Below, in pieces: positions 12,670-12,696 of a stretch of 12,696 bases of DNA. Origin of the DNA: SLJN01 sp964505385 (GTDB lineage Bacteria > Bacteroidota > Rhodothermia > Balneolales > Natronogracilivirgulaceae); the NCBI GenBank assembly GCA_964505385.1, contig CAZDIA010000070.1:1-12696 (forward strand). Direction: 5' to 3'. Below the pieces are notes generated by a model. That model saw nothing but the letters and a program-made list of their open reading frames with translations, made no database searches and was not told the DNA's origin. Within the stretch, counting starts at the first letter, position 1, and each line of letters begins with the position of its first letter. The position numbers and the translations under genes are program-made.

Positions 12670-12696
12670 TGAATAGTGCGGGTAAAGATCGGGTTA

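Noticed and set aside
11458..12672. A 404-codon plus-strand open frame
   Set aside because: It is antisense to the well-recognised pilC; it is long only because GC-rich coding DNA has few stops in that frame and shows no recognisable domain.
1..12696. A dedicated type II secretion system
   Set aside because: PilMN/GspL and PilO/GspM layouts fit both systems, but a PilT-family ATPase and the PilV-PilW-PilX order favour a pilus-type machine; no secretin or GspG is visible to decide otherwise.
1..12696. tRNA, rRNA or CRISPR array
   Set aside because: No cloverleaf, rRNA-like or regularly spaced direct repeats were seen on either strand.

Overview
The window is one long leftward (minus-strand) locus for a type IV pilus-like (type IV filament) machine. 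Nothing on the plus strand looks like a real gene. Read in the direction of transcription, from high to low coordinates, it encodes: a PilC/GspF-type inner-membrane platform protein; a PilB/GspE-type assembly ATPase; a PilV-like minor pilin; a cyclic-nucleotide-binding-fold protein; a PilW-like minor pilin; three tandem PilX-like proteins; a PilT-type ATPase; a PilM-PilN-like fusion with the architecture of GspL; and a PilO/GspM-like protein cut by the left edge. A secretin, a prepilin peptidase and an obvious major pilin are not in the window.

No marker gene fixes the organism. Three things suggest a marine or halophilic member of the Bacteroidota/Rhodothermota/Balneolota side of the FCB group, which is inference only. 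The proteins are strongly acidic, with Glu/Asp-rich inserts in many of them. The intergenic repeat at 8484-8677 is of a kind I recall from Bacteroidota-type genomes. Several leaders are AT-rich with weak Shine-Dalgarno sequences.

Region by region: 9460-12657 (pilC, pilB) is tightly packed and GC-rich. A PilV-like gene at 8829-9326 ends at a good candidate intrinsic terminator (8763-8807). The 8373-8828 gap holds that terminator, a ~194-bp inverted-repeat element and a possible promoter. From 8372 down to 1 a second transcription unit appears to run through the regulator-like gene, the minor pilins, pilT, pilMN and pilO, with several overlapping or nearly abutting genes (7851-7854, 470).

Two observations stand out. 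First, none of the five pilin-like proteins has a prepilin leader or Glu5. For four of them in-frame stop codons just upstream rule out a missed leader, so they start as if already mature. Second, each of the first two PilX-like copies is followed by a decayed copy of the 5' end of pilT: one has a stop at codon 2, the other a frameshift. The intact pilT follows only the third copy. The array therefore arose by tandem duplication of a unit made of a pilX-like gene plus the 5' end of pilT. Less certain points are an aberrant Asp box and AIRNLIRE region in the PilT protein, and two possible second-messenger inputs: an MshEN-like domain on PilB and a degenerate cNMP-binding domain protein.
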